The notes beneath the pieces were generated by a model. The model was given only the letters and a program-made list of their open reading frames with translations, had not been told where the DNA came from and did no database searches. From Immersiella caudata (taxonomy: Eukaryota > Ascomycota > Sordariomycetes > Sordariales > Lasiosphaeriaceae), in assembly GCA_030512335.1 (NCBI GenBank), contig JAULSU010000002.1:6076001-6140000 (forward strand): a DNA stretch of 64,000 bases, in the 5' to 3' direction. Position numbers and translations under genes: made by a program. Positions 41,888 through 52,896 of the stretch are shown one piece after another (within the stretch, counting starts at the first letter, position 1; each line of letters opens with the position of its first letter).

Positions 41888-43805
41888 TCATGCACGGTGA
41901 CCATTCCTCTCGTTCCTCAACTTCATTCTGAACTCGCCTCGCTTCCACCAGTGCCCTTTATTCAGACCTGCGGCCAGGTCCAAACGTGTACTAGTGCTGG
42001 TGGCTCGGCGAAGCGTATGCGGGACACTCGGAAGGGTTGAGGAGCTGGGATGCTCCGCGTCTATGTCAAGGCTGGGCAACCACGTGTGCACCCGGGAAAA
42101 TCGTTGACCGAACGGCGATTTAATGGTCTTGGGGGCGTGCCGGGCGAGATGCGAGGTGTGGGAGAGCGTACATGAGTTAGCGACACCTCGACGGGCCGGA
42201 AGACGTGCAGGCAGGCAAGAAGGACGAGTAGAGACCCGGTAGCGTTACTGGCGGGGCCTCGTTAGCTTAGCGCCTTGGATGCGACGATAAGGGTGGGTAG
42301 GTCGTCGTTTGCGTCGAGTTGGCATAAAGACCCGGTTCTCGTCCCTATGCCGAGTTTTGGTCCTTCCCAGGGCGTCGTGTCACCCGGCTCGTCTGCATGC
42401 TGGAGCTTGTTCAGGGTATCAGCGGCCGGCAGCAGTGGTGATATTTCCATCAAAGTTTGTTCTGGCACTTTTGCGTTCGCTTCGTTTGGTAGCGGGTTCA
42501 CGGTGGACGCGGGAAGGAGAGAAGTGTTTCAGGCAGCTGTGGAAGAGCGAGATTGACGAGAGATCTGGCGGGGCGGTAGACGAAGGTGGGTAGGAACGCA
42601 GGCGCTGCTGTCAGAACCCGAGGAGGAACAAGCGCGTATAGGGTCGATTCCGGCGCCTCGGAGGGTGGGACGTTCTCCGAATTCATTGTGATCGGTTGGC
42701 ACCAACTTGATGTGTCTGCTGAGCGGCCGTTCCGCCGGTCGAAGGCTTTGAGACGGTTACTCTACGGCGCTTGCGTATTCTCGGCCGGATATCATCCTGG
42801 CTGTGCTCAGCGTCGCTGTTCTCAATGGAACGGTAGATCTCATCATCGGTATCGCGGTGTCGACGGGGCCGAGGATGCGCTGAGGGCTGACCAGGGCTTG
42901 ACTAGTTGATGACCGCATCATTTTGGCGTTGGCGGAGTCACGGCGGAGGGTACCGACTTGACCTCGTCTTGTGCGGAATGAAGAGACTCCCCGTTATCGT
43001 CCGGCTTAGTAGATGACTAGCTCGAGACACTCGAACAGTCCGTTTGGACGTTGTCGGAAAGGCCATCATCATGTGGACTCTGAGGTTGACAGGGTCGGTC
43101 GTCCTGAGTAGCCTCAGGTGATTCGGTGTCTCCGCTGGAGCGGCTTCGTGCACGCTGGTAGAGAGCAGAGAGTCGGGGGTACCTGAGACCCTGTTGACAA
43201 GGAATTCCCGCGCAGGGAGGCCGATGGCTAGATGCTAGAACTGACTGCTCCTGCTCTTCGTGTGGAGTTCTGGGCGAGGCAGAAATCGAGTGGGAAAACA
43301 TTCTGAGCTTCGAGACGGCTGGTGCTGGGTTGATACAGATTCGTCGTTCGGTTCGGCCCCAGTGACCCCGGTGACCGAAGGCTCATTCGCGTCGCTACCA
43401 CCAGTGATAGACGGGGTAGCGTTGACATTCTTGTCTGCTCCGGTGTGTCAGCTTGCAGCTCATTTAGCGAGGGGAAAGGTACGCACCAGTAGTAGCAACA
43501 CGGGGAACAGTCAGAAGCTCGTCCAGTGATGGGATGGTAATGTCGGATCGGTCGTCATCGTAGTTGTCGGGATTGTCACAATTTGACTCGCTGTCGCTAA
43601 TGAGGAGGGCGTCGTTCAGTGAATCTCCAGGACCGGCATGTCGAAGATCGTGCGCATCCCGCGAAGGCGGTGGAATTGGAGGAGCTCCAGAGATGGCTGC
43701 AGAGACGTCCGCATACCGAGATGAAGCGTGAAGGCTCGTAAGCTTTGCGCCCAACACCACAGGGGGTCTGTAAAAGATCTGGTTGTCAAGAAAAACGGCT
43801 GCCAT
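41888..43805 (-). pseudogene. string of degenerate frames, possibly one multi-copy fungal ORF
   Basis: On the minus strand an ATG at 43805 opens a 112-codon frame with protein-like segments (SGAPPIPPPSRDAHDLRHAG, then DITIPSLDELLTVPRVATTG) ending at 43464. Further protein-like pieces follow in shifting frames: NANDEPSVTG-like sequence near 43390, TDDEIYRSIENSDAEHSQDD and RPRIRKRRRVTVSKPSTGG near 42750-42860, and Ser/Pro-rich stretches to ~42260. No domain is recognised. The succession of short frames suggests a decayed gene, perhaps from a repeated or subtelomeric family. The grouping is tentative. Confidence 0.35.
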
Positions 43806-44032
43806 CGTGTTGCGAGTAAGCCGGGAGTCGAAATGCACTACGACCGGATTCCTCGGCGTTTTTAGCAAGATGGTCACCAAGCTGTCGCCCTTCCATCGCC
43901 GGGGACCAGTCCTTCCTCATGGCCACGTACTACATGTACTTCCCGTTCCTGACCACGCTATGAAAAGAAAAAGAAGAGAGTAAGAGCGAGGATTTAGAGG
44001 AGAAAAAGAAGACGTCGAGAAGCGAAAGAATA

Positions 44033-46230
44033 TCACTGTACTTGCAACACGATCGGATTGCTGTCTGAGAACGTGAAGATGAAGACGCGGTCCGAACGAC
44101 AACCAATTGACAAAACCGTTCCAGATATAGCTGAAGATTCTACCCGATACTCGGACGGCAGCCACAGCAGGTTTTCTCCTTGATATGTAATCCAGATACC
44201 GTTGCTGCTCAAGCCATATCCAACGGCTATTGGTGATAAACGGTCAGCAGAAGCAGAGCCCAAGACCATAGACCTTGCGACGATTCGTAAGTTGAGTAGG
44301 CCAAGCCTTGTCCGTAACAGATCTGAGTTTGATTCATGATATTCGAGATCATGAAGAACATGGCCGATATTGAGCGCCACCAAGGACTGGCCGGTCGCCG
44401 GATCCCAGATCTTGACTGTCTTGTCCGATGACGCCGACGCGGGCCGGGCCGCATCGTGTGACCAGGCCACTGACTTGACAAAACTGCTATGGCCCTCGAG
44501 CGTCGCTACGCACGCCGTCCAATTGTCTGCCACGGTCGTTTTTCAGATAATCCACTTAGGCATCTCATTCTCAAACAGATTCCTTATTATGCTGCGGGCT
44601 GGGCTGAACACAAGTTCTGAAGCGGACACCTGAACAGGCGCTGTATCGATAGTCGACCGGCAGCTCAGAATCACATGTCTCGTATCGCGGAGAATTGCAG
44701 ATACTTCAATCGCATCTACAGGCTGAAAGAAGATTTCAGTATATTTTGGGGATAGGGGGTTAAGGGTTCAACATACATCAAGGAGTGCGAACAAGTCGTC
44801 TACTATGCCGAGACTGTCCGAGATACGGCCTAAAAGGCCGAGCGCTTCAAGCCAATAAAGGAGATGAGACTTCAGTAAGGTGTGGACTGGGCCGCCATCC
44901 CGTATACTGCCGTTGCTCTCCTTCAAGTGGTGGACCCAGTACTGGCAGGCGTACTGGATCACGGGCGGCAGAGCTGCGTCAATAGTCTGCCGATCGACTT
45001 CTGACCACAGCTTCCCCGGTAGCTGTAGGCCGCAGATATCTCTCTTGAGGTGTTGGCGTATGAGTTGAATGCATCTATCCGTCAGCATCTTGTGATATTT
45101 TGTCTCGTCGATCCAAAACTCGGCGGCCCGCTTGGTTGGATCGATGAGGAAGTCCCGGAACGACAAGTGAAAAAGTCTGACGGGGGCATCCGCTTTCGAG
45201 GGAATGCTCAGAACGGAGTGGAGAGAGTTGAGCCTGCCAGATAGAGCTGTAGGAGAGATGTTGAGAAGTCGAGCGAGCGACGATACTGATAGGGGCTGAG
45301 TGAGGAGAACGATAGGGCCAAGGACATCTCGGAACGCAGCTAACAAGCGGGGTCCTCTGCGGATCAGGACGTCCGACAGTGAGCTGGTTGAGAACTGGGA
45401 GATATGTCGCGTCAAGCTTGTCAAGCTCAGAATCGTGGGTCTTGGTCTGATGACACTGGAGGACCTTCTTCAGCTGATCCGCGGGGTCCGACCAAACTGG
45501 ATCTTCAACGAACCGGCAGACGGTTGCGGCGAAAATGAACAATGGGACGGCCATCTGAGCGAGAGTTCGAATGACGTGTTCGCCCGGCCAGTCCGGCAGC
45601 AGTTCAAAGCCTTCGAGAGCTTGGCTGTTGTATTCATCCCTGATTCTCGTGAGTTGGTGTCTCAGGAATGCAGATATATCGCGTTCAACGACACGCTCCG
45701 GAATTTGGTGCAGAGCTAGATCCTGATACTTTCCCTGGACGTCCTTGAAACCGAGGCGAATGGGCAGCTCCAGCCGGCTGGTGATGAAAATCCTCAAATG
45801 TGCAAAGCGGAGCGCCTTGGATTGTGCCAGCAGGGAGATGATGGTCTTGACGTCTAATCTCCGTCACACTCGTCGAGAGCGTCAACCACGGCGAGGATTA
45901 CCATAGCCTGGCGAATGCGGTCAAGAGCTGTAGGATGAGCTTCTCGAACTGGTCTCTCAGCGCCTTCTTGGCAATGGCCGGGTCGGCGTCGATGGCCGCT
46001 CTGACGTAAGGCTCCAGGGCGGGGATTTTGCGCATAAGTTGACTGGCAATTGTAGGGAAGAACAAGGCGGCTTTGCCACGGTCGCCTTCTCCCCTTCTGA
46101 AGAAGAAGCTCGCGCCGAGTAGGCCGTTGTCCGCGCCATAGGGCCTGTTGTCCGCGCCGAGCAGGCGCGGGAATGTCACCGCCACGGTTCGAGAAATGGT
46201 GGATTTCCCGGTCCCCGGCATGATGTTGAC
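44033..46230 (-). pseudogene. NACHT-WD40 (HET-D/HET-E-like STAND) pseudogene with several lesions
   Basis: From right to left it reads NIMPGTGKSTISRTVA (Walker A, first Gly lost), a GADN tandem motif, ASFFFRRGEGDRGKAALFFP and DQFEKLILQ. One shifted frame then has ILAVVDALDECDG (Walker B), and another has LRIFITSRLELPIRLGFKD and VPLFIFAATVCRFVEDP. A third frame has LTQPLSVSSLARLLNI and VRLFHLSFRDFLIDP. An intron-like GTATGT..TTTCAG near 44690-44780 precedes SELVFSPARSIIRNLFENE, then a TGA after WII, then ACVATLEGHSSFVKSVAWSH, one WD40 repeat, and the usual C-terminal cap (NLLWLPSEYR, IGCRSDRVFIF). At least three frameshifts and one stop. No N-terminal effector domain is found. Intact relatives control vegetative incompatibility. 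Confidence 0.85.
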
Positions 46231-46467
46231 TGTAAATTCTGGACTGGATTTCTCAATCGCTTCCTGACTGGCCCGGCGATGCTCCAGATAAGATAGGCTT
46301 ATCGCGGCCAATCGGCGCCTTGCCGATCGCCTCGGATCGATTGGCAGCGGGCTTGGCGGCCGGAAACGGTATAGCGGGTTGAGGCGGCTTTTGCGAGACC
46401 CCCATCCGATCGGACACTGCAGATCTGCAATATCCGCTTTCTTTTCCTACCAGCACAACACCAGAAC

Positions 46468-46511
46468 AGTTCCTCCAGGCTTCCTTTGGCGGGCCGCTCG
46501 TCGGCACGGTC
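46468..46511. repeat. 44 bp direct repeat, copy 1 (with inverted 7-nt core)
   Basis: AGTTCCTCCAGGCTTCCTTT, then GGC-GGGCC-GCTCGTC-GGCAC-GGTC. It matches copy 2 at 46734-46777 except that the 7-nt core (46496-46502) is the reverse complement of the copy 2 core. Confidence 0.75.
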
Positions 46512-46733
46512 TCTACCTGTCGCTGGCTCGACATGACCACACAAAAGCACGGGCCACTACTTCGTTTTTCGGCCGAGTTCCGTCAACCCGGTAACTTGCA
46601 CATGACCCAAGACGTGCTATCGCGTCAGTCTCGCAGCCCCCATTAGCCAACAAGCTGAGGCCGGAACACGATTTTGCGGGGAGCGCGAGCCGCGAAATCG
46701 TGTGTAGGCCCGTAAATAAACCTGCACACAGAG

Positions 46734-46777
46734 AGTTCCTCCAGGCTTCCTTTGGCGTGCCGACGAGCGGCACGGTC
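46734..46777. repeat. 44 bp direct repeat, copy 2
   Basis: The same outer sequence as 46468-46511, then GGC-GTGCC-GACGAGC-GGCAC-GGTC. GTGCC and GGCAC form a perfect 5-bp stem around the 7-nt core at 46762-46768. Confidence 0.75.
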
Positions 46778-46859
46778 CCTCCTGTAACCCCCTGAACGTC
46801 CTGTCCTGGTAGAAAAGGTATGAAGCCTAAGGTAGCAGAAACAAGATCTGGGCTTAGGG

Positions 46860-47056
46860 CGAGAACTGGGGTCGCTCACGCAAGGCGGTAAATTTCTGCC
46901 GGCAAAAGGTACGTAGCGCACGGTGATTGGGACTAAATATGAGCTCATGGCCGAGAACTGGGTCGCTCACGCTGGGCGGTAAACTTGGTCGCTGAGACTG
47001 GGCATTAAATTCTGCCGGCAGAAAAGGTACGTAGCCCACGGGAGCGGGGACAAAAT
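46860..47056. repeat. two diverged tandem units next to an LTR
   Basis: GAGAACTGGG.TCGCTCACG, GGCGGTAAA, CTGCCGGCA and AAAGGTACGTAGC.CACGG occur in order at ~46860-46938 and again at ~46953-47050; the second unit contains an extra ~28 bp. They directly abut the family 2 LTR, so they may be internal sequence of that element or a minisatellite. Confidence 0.55.
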
Positions 47057-47057
47057 G

Positions 47058-47317
47058 TGTCAGAAACACTGCACCTTGGAATGGGTGAAATTGATAGGGT
47101 TGCAATGGCTTGATTGTATTGCTTGTTCTCCGGCTTTCTGGCGAAGCCAGAAAGCCTCTATTATATTGAAAGAGGTGGCGACGTTGGTGGCAAATGGTGG
47201 CATTGCCAGCTGAACTGACGTAGTCAGTTCAGCTCCCCTGAGCTCTTTCTCAGCTTGCATGGCCACACCAGAGCTCGGCTCAGCTCGCCTCCGGCTCGAG
47301 CCCCTTTCTTTCTGACA
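47058..47317 (-). mobile_element. LTR, family 2, inverted copy (260 bp)
   Basis: From TGTCAGAAACACTGCACC to CCCCTTTCTTTCTGACA, the inverted counterpart of 33077-33312; both share AATACAATCAAGCCATTGC and ACCCATTCC. The flanking 5 bp (AAATG, GGAAT) do not match, so this is not a simple solo LTR and may be one end of a truncated element. It carries internal hairpins (GGCTTTCTGGCGAAGCCAGAAAGCC; CTGAACTGACGTAGTCAGTTCAG). Confidence 0.75.
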
Positions 47318-47390
47318 GGAATTGTTGCCTGGGAGCTACCGTTACAGATTACGCGTCGTCTGCTTTCCATCGATGGGAAAGTTTAGCCGG

Positions 47391-47572
47391 GGGGACTGAA
47401 AAGGGGCCTCTAAGGCTGTGCGGCGGCGGTGTACCGGATTACCACAGCCCAGGGGAGAATCAGGGAGAGCTCAGGACAAATCAGCCTCGGCTCACCCCAG
47501 CTCAGGATTGCAAACGAAAAAAGAAATTTTGTGTGCCCAGATTCGTCGCAGGAAACCAGACTGTTTTGAGCG
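47391..47572 (-). repeat. dispersed repeat, copy 4
   Basis: Begins GGGACTGAAAAGGGGCCTCT, and contains GGCTCACCCCAGCTCAGGA and GTGTGCCCAGATTCGTCGCA. It is the best match to copy 5 at 54546-54733 and the inverse of copies 1 and 3. Confidence 0.7.
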
Positions 47573-48331
47573 AAGAAATGCGTTGCCCAGGAGCGTAATA
47601 GGAGAGGTGCCGACACAAACAATAGGACCCGAGATTTTGACACCGATTGCGGTAGGAATGGAGATTGCGGCAGCGTCAAAAATGAGGTCTACTCCTTGCA
47701 CACCGCATAAAAACTTCACGCACACCCCCGTCATAGAAAACCCTAACCCGTACCTTCAGCTGCCATAGCCAACGCTTTTTTTCGAGAACTGGGTCGGGGA
47801 GTCTAGGGTAATGACGGAAGTTTAGGTACCATAGCATCACTCCAGGGGATGTGGCACGAAGGAATTGAAAATTGGAAGAAAGAAAGGGCCATCATTGCAT
47901 GTCTCTAGATTCGTCGCGCATTACAACGAGAGAACTTTTGCCATTGAAGAATGCCTCCGTGCCTATCACCTGGACCCTTTCCAGCCCCGCCCTAGTGCAG
48001 TTCTTTCCAGTTGGGTCCGCTGAAACAAATCAATTCGACGCAGCGATCGATTTAATGCACTGATTGGAGACCAGTCCCAATAGAGTCGAACCCTCATTGG
48101 ATCAGCCGAGTCTGCCTAGGGTACGTGAACGCTGGGAGGGAGCCTGGGAACCTAAAGGCTTTGCGGTGCCAACTTAGGCAGCGGTCGCCGGGCTGCGCAG
48201 CCCAACTTGCAAACCGCCAAAAAGACGGCAAGCCCAACAACATTAAATAGCGTCACGCATCAATCTCTCTCTCTGATGAAATCCCTCTGCAATCATAAAC
48301 TCTACTTCTTTGCATTACACCAAGCGTTTTC

Positions 48332-48961
48332 ATGGCCGCTTCCGACTTCCAGCCCATCCCTTTCCCGGCCGAGGGACCGATTTACCTCAAGCTGCTTATG
48401 CCCAAGGTACCATGGTGGTATTACAACGACCACGTCGATGGGTATTTCCCATACGACGACGCCGACGCCAGCATGCTTGTGCTCGATTTAGCTGCCAACC
48501 CATCGAACGGTGGCATCCTCCTGGGAGGCGTGGACGTCCCCCTTGCCCAGCCCGAGACGGACGAGAACCAGGATCAGGGTGCTGATCCGGCGTGGAAGGG
48601 ACTCAAGGGAGCGAGAGGCTGGCACTGCAGGCCCGAGACAATCCAGTCCTTTGTCCAATACGCGGCACGCGCAGCACCGTCCTTGTATTTCCGCACCGTT
48701 GCCATGGATGCCGACTACGCAATACGCGCCACCTCGCCGACCAGATATGAGCTTAGCGTCAAAGTCAAGTCAATAGTTGGAGCGAGCCTGATAGATACGG
48801 ACAACGAGTACGGGCGGAGTCGCTTGTCGGGTGATAGTGGGGTTTTCAAGCTCGTCCTGGCGAGGGACGGGAGGCACCAGACCGAGTGGAGCGTCGTTGG
48901 TGCTGAACGGGTTGAGTTTCAGTCGACTGAAGCACCTGGTGCAGCGGCAGCCTCACTTTGA
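48332..48961 (+). CDS. hypothetical soluble protein, 209 aa
   Basis: A single frame from ATG 48332 to a stop at 48961. It starts MAASDFQPIPFPAEGPIYLK and has a globular look throughout: LLMPKVPWWYYNDHVDGYFP, ASMLVLDLAANPSNGG, FVQYAARAAPSLYFRTVAMD, and a beta-rich C-terminal half (YELSVKVKSIVGASLIDTDN). It has no signal peptide, membrane helix or known motif. It stands alone between repeat-rich stretches and may be lineage-specific. Confidence 0.6.
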   Translation: MAASDFQPIPFPAEGPIYLKLLMPKVPWWYYNDHVDGYFPYDDADASMLVLDLAANPSNGGILLGGVDVPLAQPETDENQDQGADPAWKGLKGARGWHCRPETIQSFVQYAARAAPSLYFRTVAMDADYAIRATSPTRYELSVKVKSIVGASLIDTDNEYGRSRLSGDSGVFKLVLARDGRHQTEWSVVGAERVEFQSTEAPGAAAASL

Positions 48962-49601
48962 AATGCGTTTAAGATGTCGCAATTTTCCTCGTGGCAGTGT
49001 ATTCCGAGTAGTACGAAACGTCAGCATTTTAAGAGACTTAATTTTTGCGACGTTAAGGGTTAACATGTTATCTATGCCATCCTCAGGTCTCGAGAGGCTC
49101 GTAGTGGAGCATCGCTTCACGAAGTGTTTTATCCACGCGACTTTCTTTGGCTTCAAGTCTGCCGTGAAAAGCGCTGCCTGGACTTTAGATCCGCTGTTAT
49201 GCGCGCGCGGTGGTTCTACGCTTTGGGCTAGGTGCGATCCGCAAGAGCCCACCTGGTGATAGTGGGAGACTTGATACAGACACGTGGTAGAAGATATTGA
49301 ATGATTTGGGCTGGAACCTAAACACGCACAGGTATCATGCGTGTCTAACGAGCTTACGGAGAGCATTGCTGACCAAGTCAGCAGGAGACAGGGGAACTCG
49401 ACAGACAGAAGGAGCAAGGGGGAGGGGGCGGCGCAGCAGAAGCAGCGATACGTTACCAAATCAGTAATACCCATGGCCTTCAAAGCTTGCTGAAGACCGA
49501 GCAAGCCTATCAGCGGAACATTTACTGCTACCATTAGGTCGTAACGAACTATTTTAGCGCCAAGTTTCCCACAATGTCACAGTTCCACACATACCCCGGA
49601 G
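48962..49601. other. intergenic, no gene recognised
   Basis: A minus frame (48953-49534) overlaps the end of the preceding gene and lacks domain features. Confidence 0.4.
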
Positions 49602-50080
49602 CTACGCCGCATCCGTCTGTTCTGCCGGGAGCGGATTCCCCGCTGAATCGAAAATGAGTTGCTTATTGTTCCAGTAGTGGAGCGGGGTTTCGGTATCTTT
49701 TGCGAGCTTATACACAGGGTGTGGCTCGTCAGAGTCAGTCCAAGCGTGGATCCAGTTGGGCCCGATATCTGCCACGTAACCTAGGGCGTCGGATTGGCAT
49801 ATCTGGGGGAGTATTATTAGTGTGTGTCGGCGTCGAGGTCGGGGTGGTTGCGGAAATCGGTTAGGGAGCAACCGTCGGCAGAGAAAGAGAGGCGGGGACA
49901 GATGATGTTTAATTAGAAGACGGAGACTGAATGTATTACCCTTCCGCCTATCCTGTTGCGTGCTTCGAGAATGGTTACACGGAAGCCGTGCGACAGGAGG
50001 ATGTCGGCGCAGCGGAGACCGGAGATTCCGGCGCCGATGATGCAGATATGTGGCTTCGGATTTGGTTGGGTGGACGACAT
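49602..50080 (-). pseudogene. N-terminal remnant of a flavin amine oxidase, two exons
   Basis: Exon 1, 50080-49940, encodes MSSTQPNPKPHICIIGAGIS and continues GLRCADILLSHGFRVTILEA then RNRIGGR, the GxGxxG FAD-binding fold of amine oxidases. A 137 bp intron (GTAATA..CAG, 49803-49939) leads to exon 2, 49802-49602, encoding GYVADIGPNWIHAW and PLHYWNNKQLIFD, ending at TAG after 113 aa in total. Intact fungal members are ~450-600 aa and carry a substrate domain and a C-terminal FAD motif; neither is found downstream on this strand. It is a truncated gene, probably not functional. Confidence 0.75.
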
Positions 50081-51181
50081 TGTACTGCGGGGTTTGAACT
50101 GCGGGGGCAAGTAATAAGTGAAGTGGTCTTGCGTGGCAGCAAGATTTGGGTTCAGAGAAAAGGCCCAAGGGTAGATTGCGGGGCGGTCTGCGAGGAACGC
50201 TGCGGGCTCGAAGTTCAATCGACCTGAATTGAGTTGAGTCAGAGAGACCCCCCTGAGAGCTTGGAGTGCGGCACAGGGTGGAGAACCTAGGCCAAGCCTC
50301 AATGCCTGAGAGTCATTGCGCAGATACGAGCTGAGAACTTGCAGGTGACCGCTTTTATTATGATTGGTCAGACGCTGGGCTGGACTTGGCAAGTCGAAGC
50401 ATTGTACATCAGCGCAGTCTTCGATGAGGTGAGTGAGGCACTTCGCAGTATACCGCATCATTCCGCGAGTTTCTCCCTTACTCAGAGGCTATGCACGCTC
50501 GGGAGCCTTCGGTGGAAGTGATTCTGGGGTGTAGATGTGACTATCCTTGCGACCAGAGCGGAGGAACCCCCACGTTGAAGACAGGGGGGAGGGGACAATA
50601 TGCAACAATGCGCACTGTACTAGTGCGGGTAAGTACTCGAAGCCCCTACATCCAATAGAAAGACGCTCAATCTTGGCCATAGGCTCAGCCATGGAGCGCC
50701 AGGAGGCTTGCCTAGTAGACATCAACTCCAATCTGAAAGACTGCGCCGCTTAGACAAACGTCAGTTTTAATCGAAGCTGAACTAGCAGACGATGGGACGG
50801 CAACCGATGCAATCATCGTCAATGGAAGGATGAAGCAGACCATCCTATCGAACCCTCCTCATCGCTGGTGCCTTCTCTCGATAAACTAATCACCTACAGC
50901 TTAGCATCAACTCTATCTGCCCCAAACTCTTGAGGTTACTGCTAGCAAGAAGTTCTTCCTTACTGCAGACTTTCGGGCTCGGGGTGAGGTAGAAGAACCG
51001 ACCGGGCTTCGCCAAGAATTCGGGCCGGGAAATGGTTGGAAGGATCCGATGTTGCCTAAGCGGGTTCGGGTTCCATCGTCAACCCAACCCCGCCTTGAAT
51101 ATCAACCTATCTCAAAACACCGACATAAACTGGGCGGCCTCTGAGCTTTTCAAGAAGTACTCTCAATCTCATCTTATTAAA
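50081..51181. other. intergenic between divergent genes, no gene recognised
   Basis: Upstream region of both the amine oxidase remnant and the F-box gene. The frame open upstream of 51182 (from 51032) looks like leader. Confidence 0.4.
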
Positions 51182-51889
51182 ATGCAGGACAACTCACATC
51201 TAACCCGGCTTCCGCTGGAGATTGTTCAGAAAATAGGCTCATTGCTACCGGCCCGAACGATTCTCTCCCTGAGTCAGACTTGTCGCTATCTCAACATTGC
51301 CTGCCGTGACCCGGTCGTGCTACAGGGCTCGTTCCTCACCTATGCCGATTGTGTTAGGGACAAGGAAGACCTGTACCGCTTGATCTCGGCTCAGCTAGCC
51401 ACAACAAGTAGTACCGAAGGTAGCCAAAACACGGCCTCCAGATGGGCACATCTCGCCTTCGCCGCAGCACAAATGTGCCCGCCCAGGCCGGGCCTTATCG
51501 ACGCTCTGTCGACCCTCCTCGCCCCGTTCGGTTCAGCTTCTCCCGACAGCAACACCCAGAGCTCCTCCCCTGAGCCTGAGCCCGAGCCCGAGCCTGAGCC
51601 GGAGCTCCTCCCTCCAACGCTGGTAAACATCGTCGGCGCCCTCAGCACCTTCACTATATTCGGCCTCCACGCTGATAACAATGCCGCTGCTGCCGTTCCC
51701 GCTGCCTCGCTCAGCCGTCTCGCCATTCGACTCTCCCGTAGTACCTTTTATCGCGCGCAAGATCCCACCCACCGAGGTATTTTCGCCGCCCAAGTCGCGC
51801 TGTGCCTGGCAGCGGCGTCGCTTAACGCCGCTCAAGCGGTGCGCGCTCTTGGGGCCCCAGTTAACAACGACGACGGCAACAACGACAAT

Positions 51890-51944
<55 letters not shown>

Positions 51945-52762
51945 GCGGCATGCCGCAGCTGGCGCAGCGCGTGGCAAGCGCGTTTGGGTTTCCAGTTGTT
52001 GACGATGATGATGACGACGACCTCAACGACGACCTTGACAACGTCGCTAATGGCATGAACATTGAGTCGGCGACCATCACGTCGGATTGGATTTTCTCGC
52101 TCGAGGGTGGGCAGACAATCGGACTTTTGGCGGTCGCGTGCGTGACGCACTTGCTAGGGGGTGACGAGGGGGTGCAGGCGCGGGATAATCTTCCGCGTCT
52201 GCACAGGGTTCCGTTTTGGAACAAGCGGAGGACAATTCCTATCCCGCTTCCGGAAGGCGGTGTCAGGACCGGGGTGCTGTGGGCGGATTCGTCTGTGGGG
52301 ACGGCGCTGCGGGGGTATGGCGCCGCGGCGGGGCCCGGGTACGCGCGGTGGTTGCGCGAGAACATGGATGCGTTGATTGAGGATTTAACAGACAGGGAGT
52401 GGGTTGGGTATTACACGTATGGCGCGGAGGCGCGCAGCCGCGTGGATGAGCCGTTGCGGGGGATTCGTTTTACGGCAGAAGCGGATCCGGACGATGGAGA
52501 CGGGGTTCTGATTAGGGCCCATGGGTGCGAGGATGCCGTCGACAAGTTTAATCTCGATGGCACCGTTTCGAGGCGGAGTGGCTGGGTAGTCCTTCGCAAG
52601 TCTTATGCCTCGGGATTGCTGTGGGTGAACCAGGGCTGGCTGACGCCGTTGGGTATAGTAGGATATTGGGGAGACCAGCCGGGTCGAGGATACGGGTTTG
52701 TTTGGATGTACAAGAGGTCGTGGACGACCCTTGATGCACGAGAGGATGTGGGCCATAGCTGA
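51182..52762 (+). CDS. F-box protein with poly-Asn and acidic tracts, 526 aa
   Basis: I chose the ATG at 51182 (MQDNSHLTRLPLEIVQKIGS) because it puts the F-box at the very N-terminus (~8-45: LPLEIVQKIGSLLPARTILS then LSQTCRYLN); the frame is open 50 codons further up. Features in order are an EP repeat (~120-135), a poly-Asn tract of more than 15 residues encoded almost purely by AAC (~236-255), a poly-Asp stretch (~275-283), and a C-terminal domain with GIRFTAEADPDDGDGVLIRA and GWVVLRKSYASGLLWVNQGW. F-box proteins link substrates to SCF ubiquitin ligases. The AAC run is prone to length change. Confidence 0.8.
51890..51943. repeat. (AAC)n trinucleotide microsatellite in coding DNA
   Basis: About eighteen consecutive AAC/ACA/CAA units, in frame as Asn codons of the F-box gene. 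The purity suggests recent expansion. Confidence 0.9.
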
Positions 52763-52896
52763 GACACAAAGAGAACAAGTTGACCCTTTGGCCTTGGAGA
52801 CGTACAATGAACGCAATGTTACATCAATACGAATATCAGAGTTGTCCCCAATTTATCAAATACCAGGAAGATGGAAAAGCTCGTGTTGACGCGGAA

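Noticed and set aside
46253..46540. Frame just upstream of the NLR Walker A as an N-terminal effector domain
   Set aside because: It is in another frame, low in structure and overlaps the 44 bp repeat; no effector domain is recognisable.
51533..52365. Poly-Val and poly-Leu frames opposite the poly-Asn tract
   Set aside because: Antisense and out-of-frame readings of the AAC repeat.
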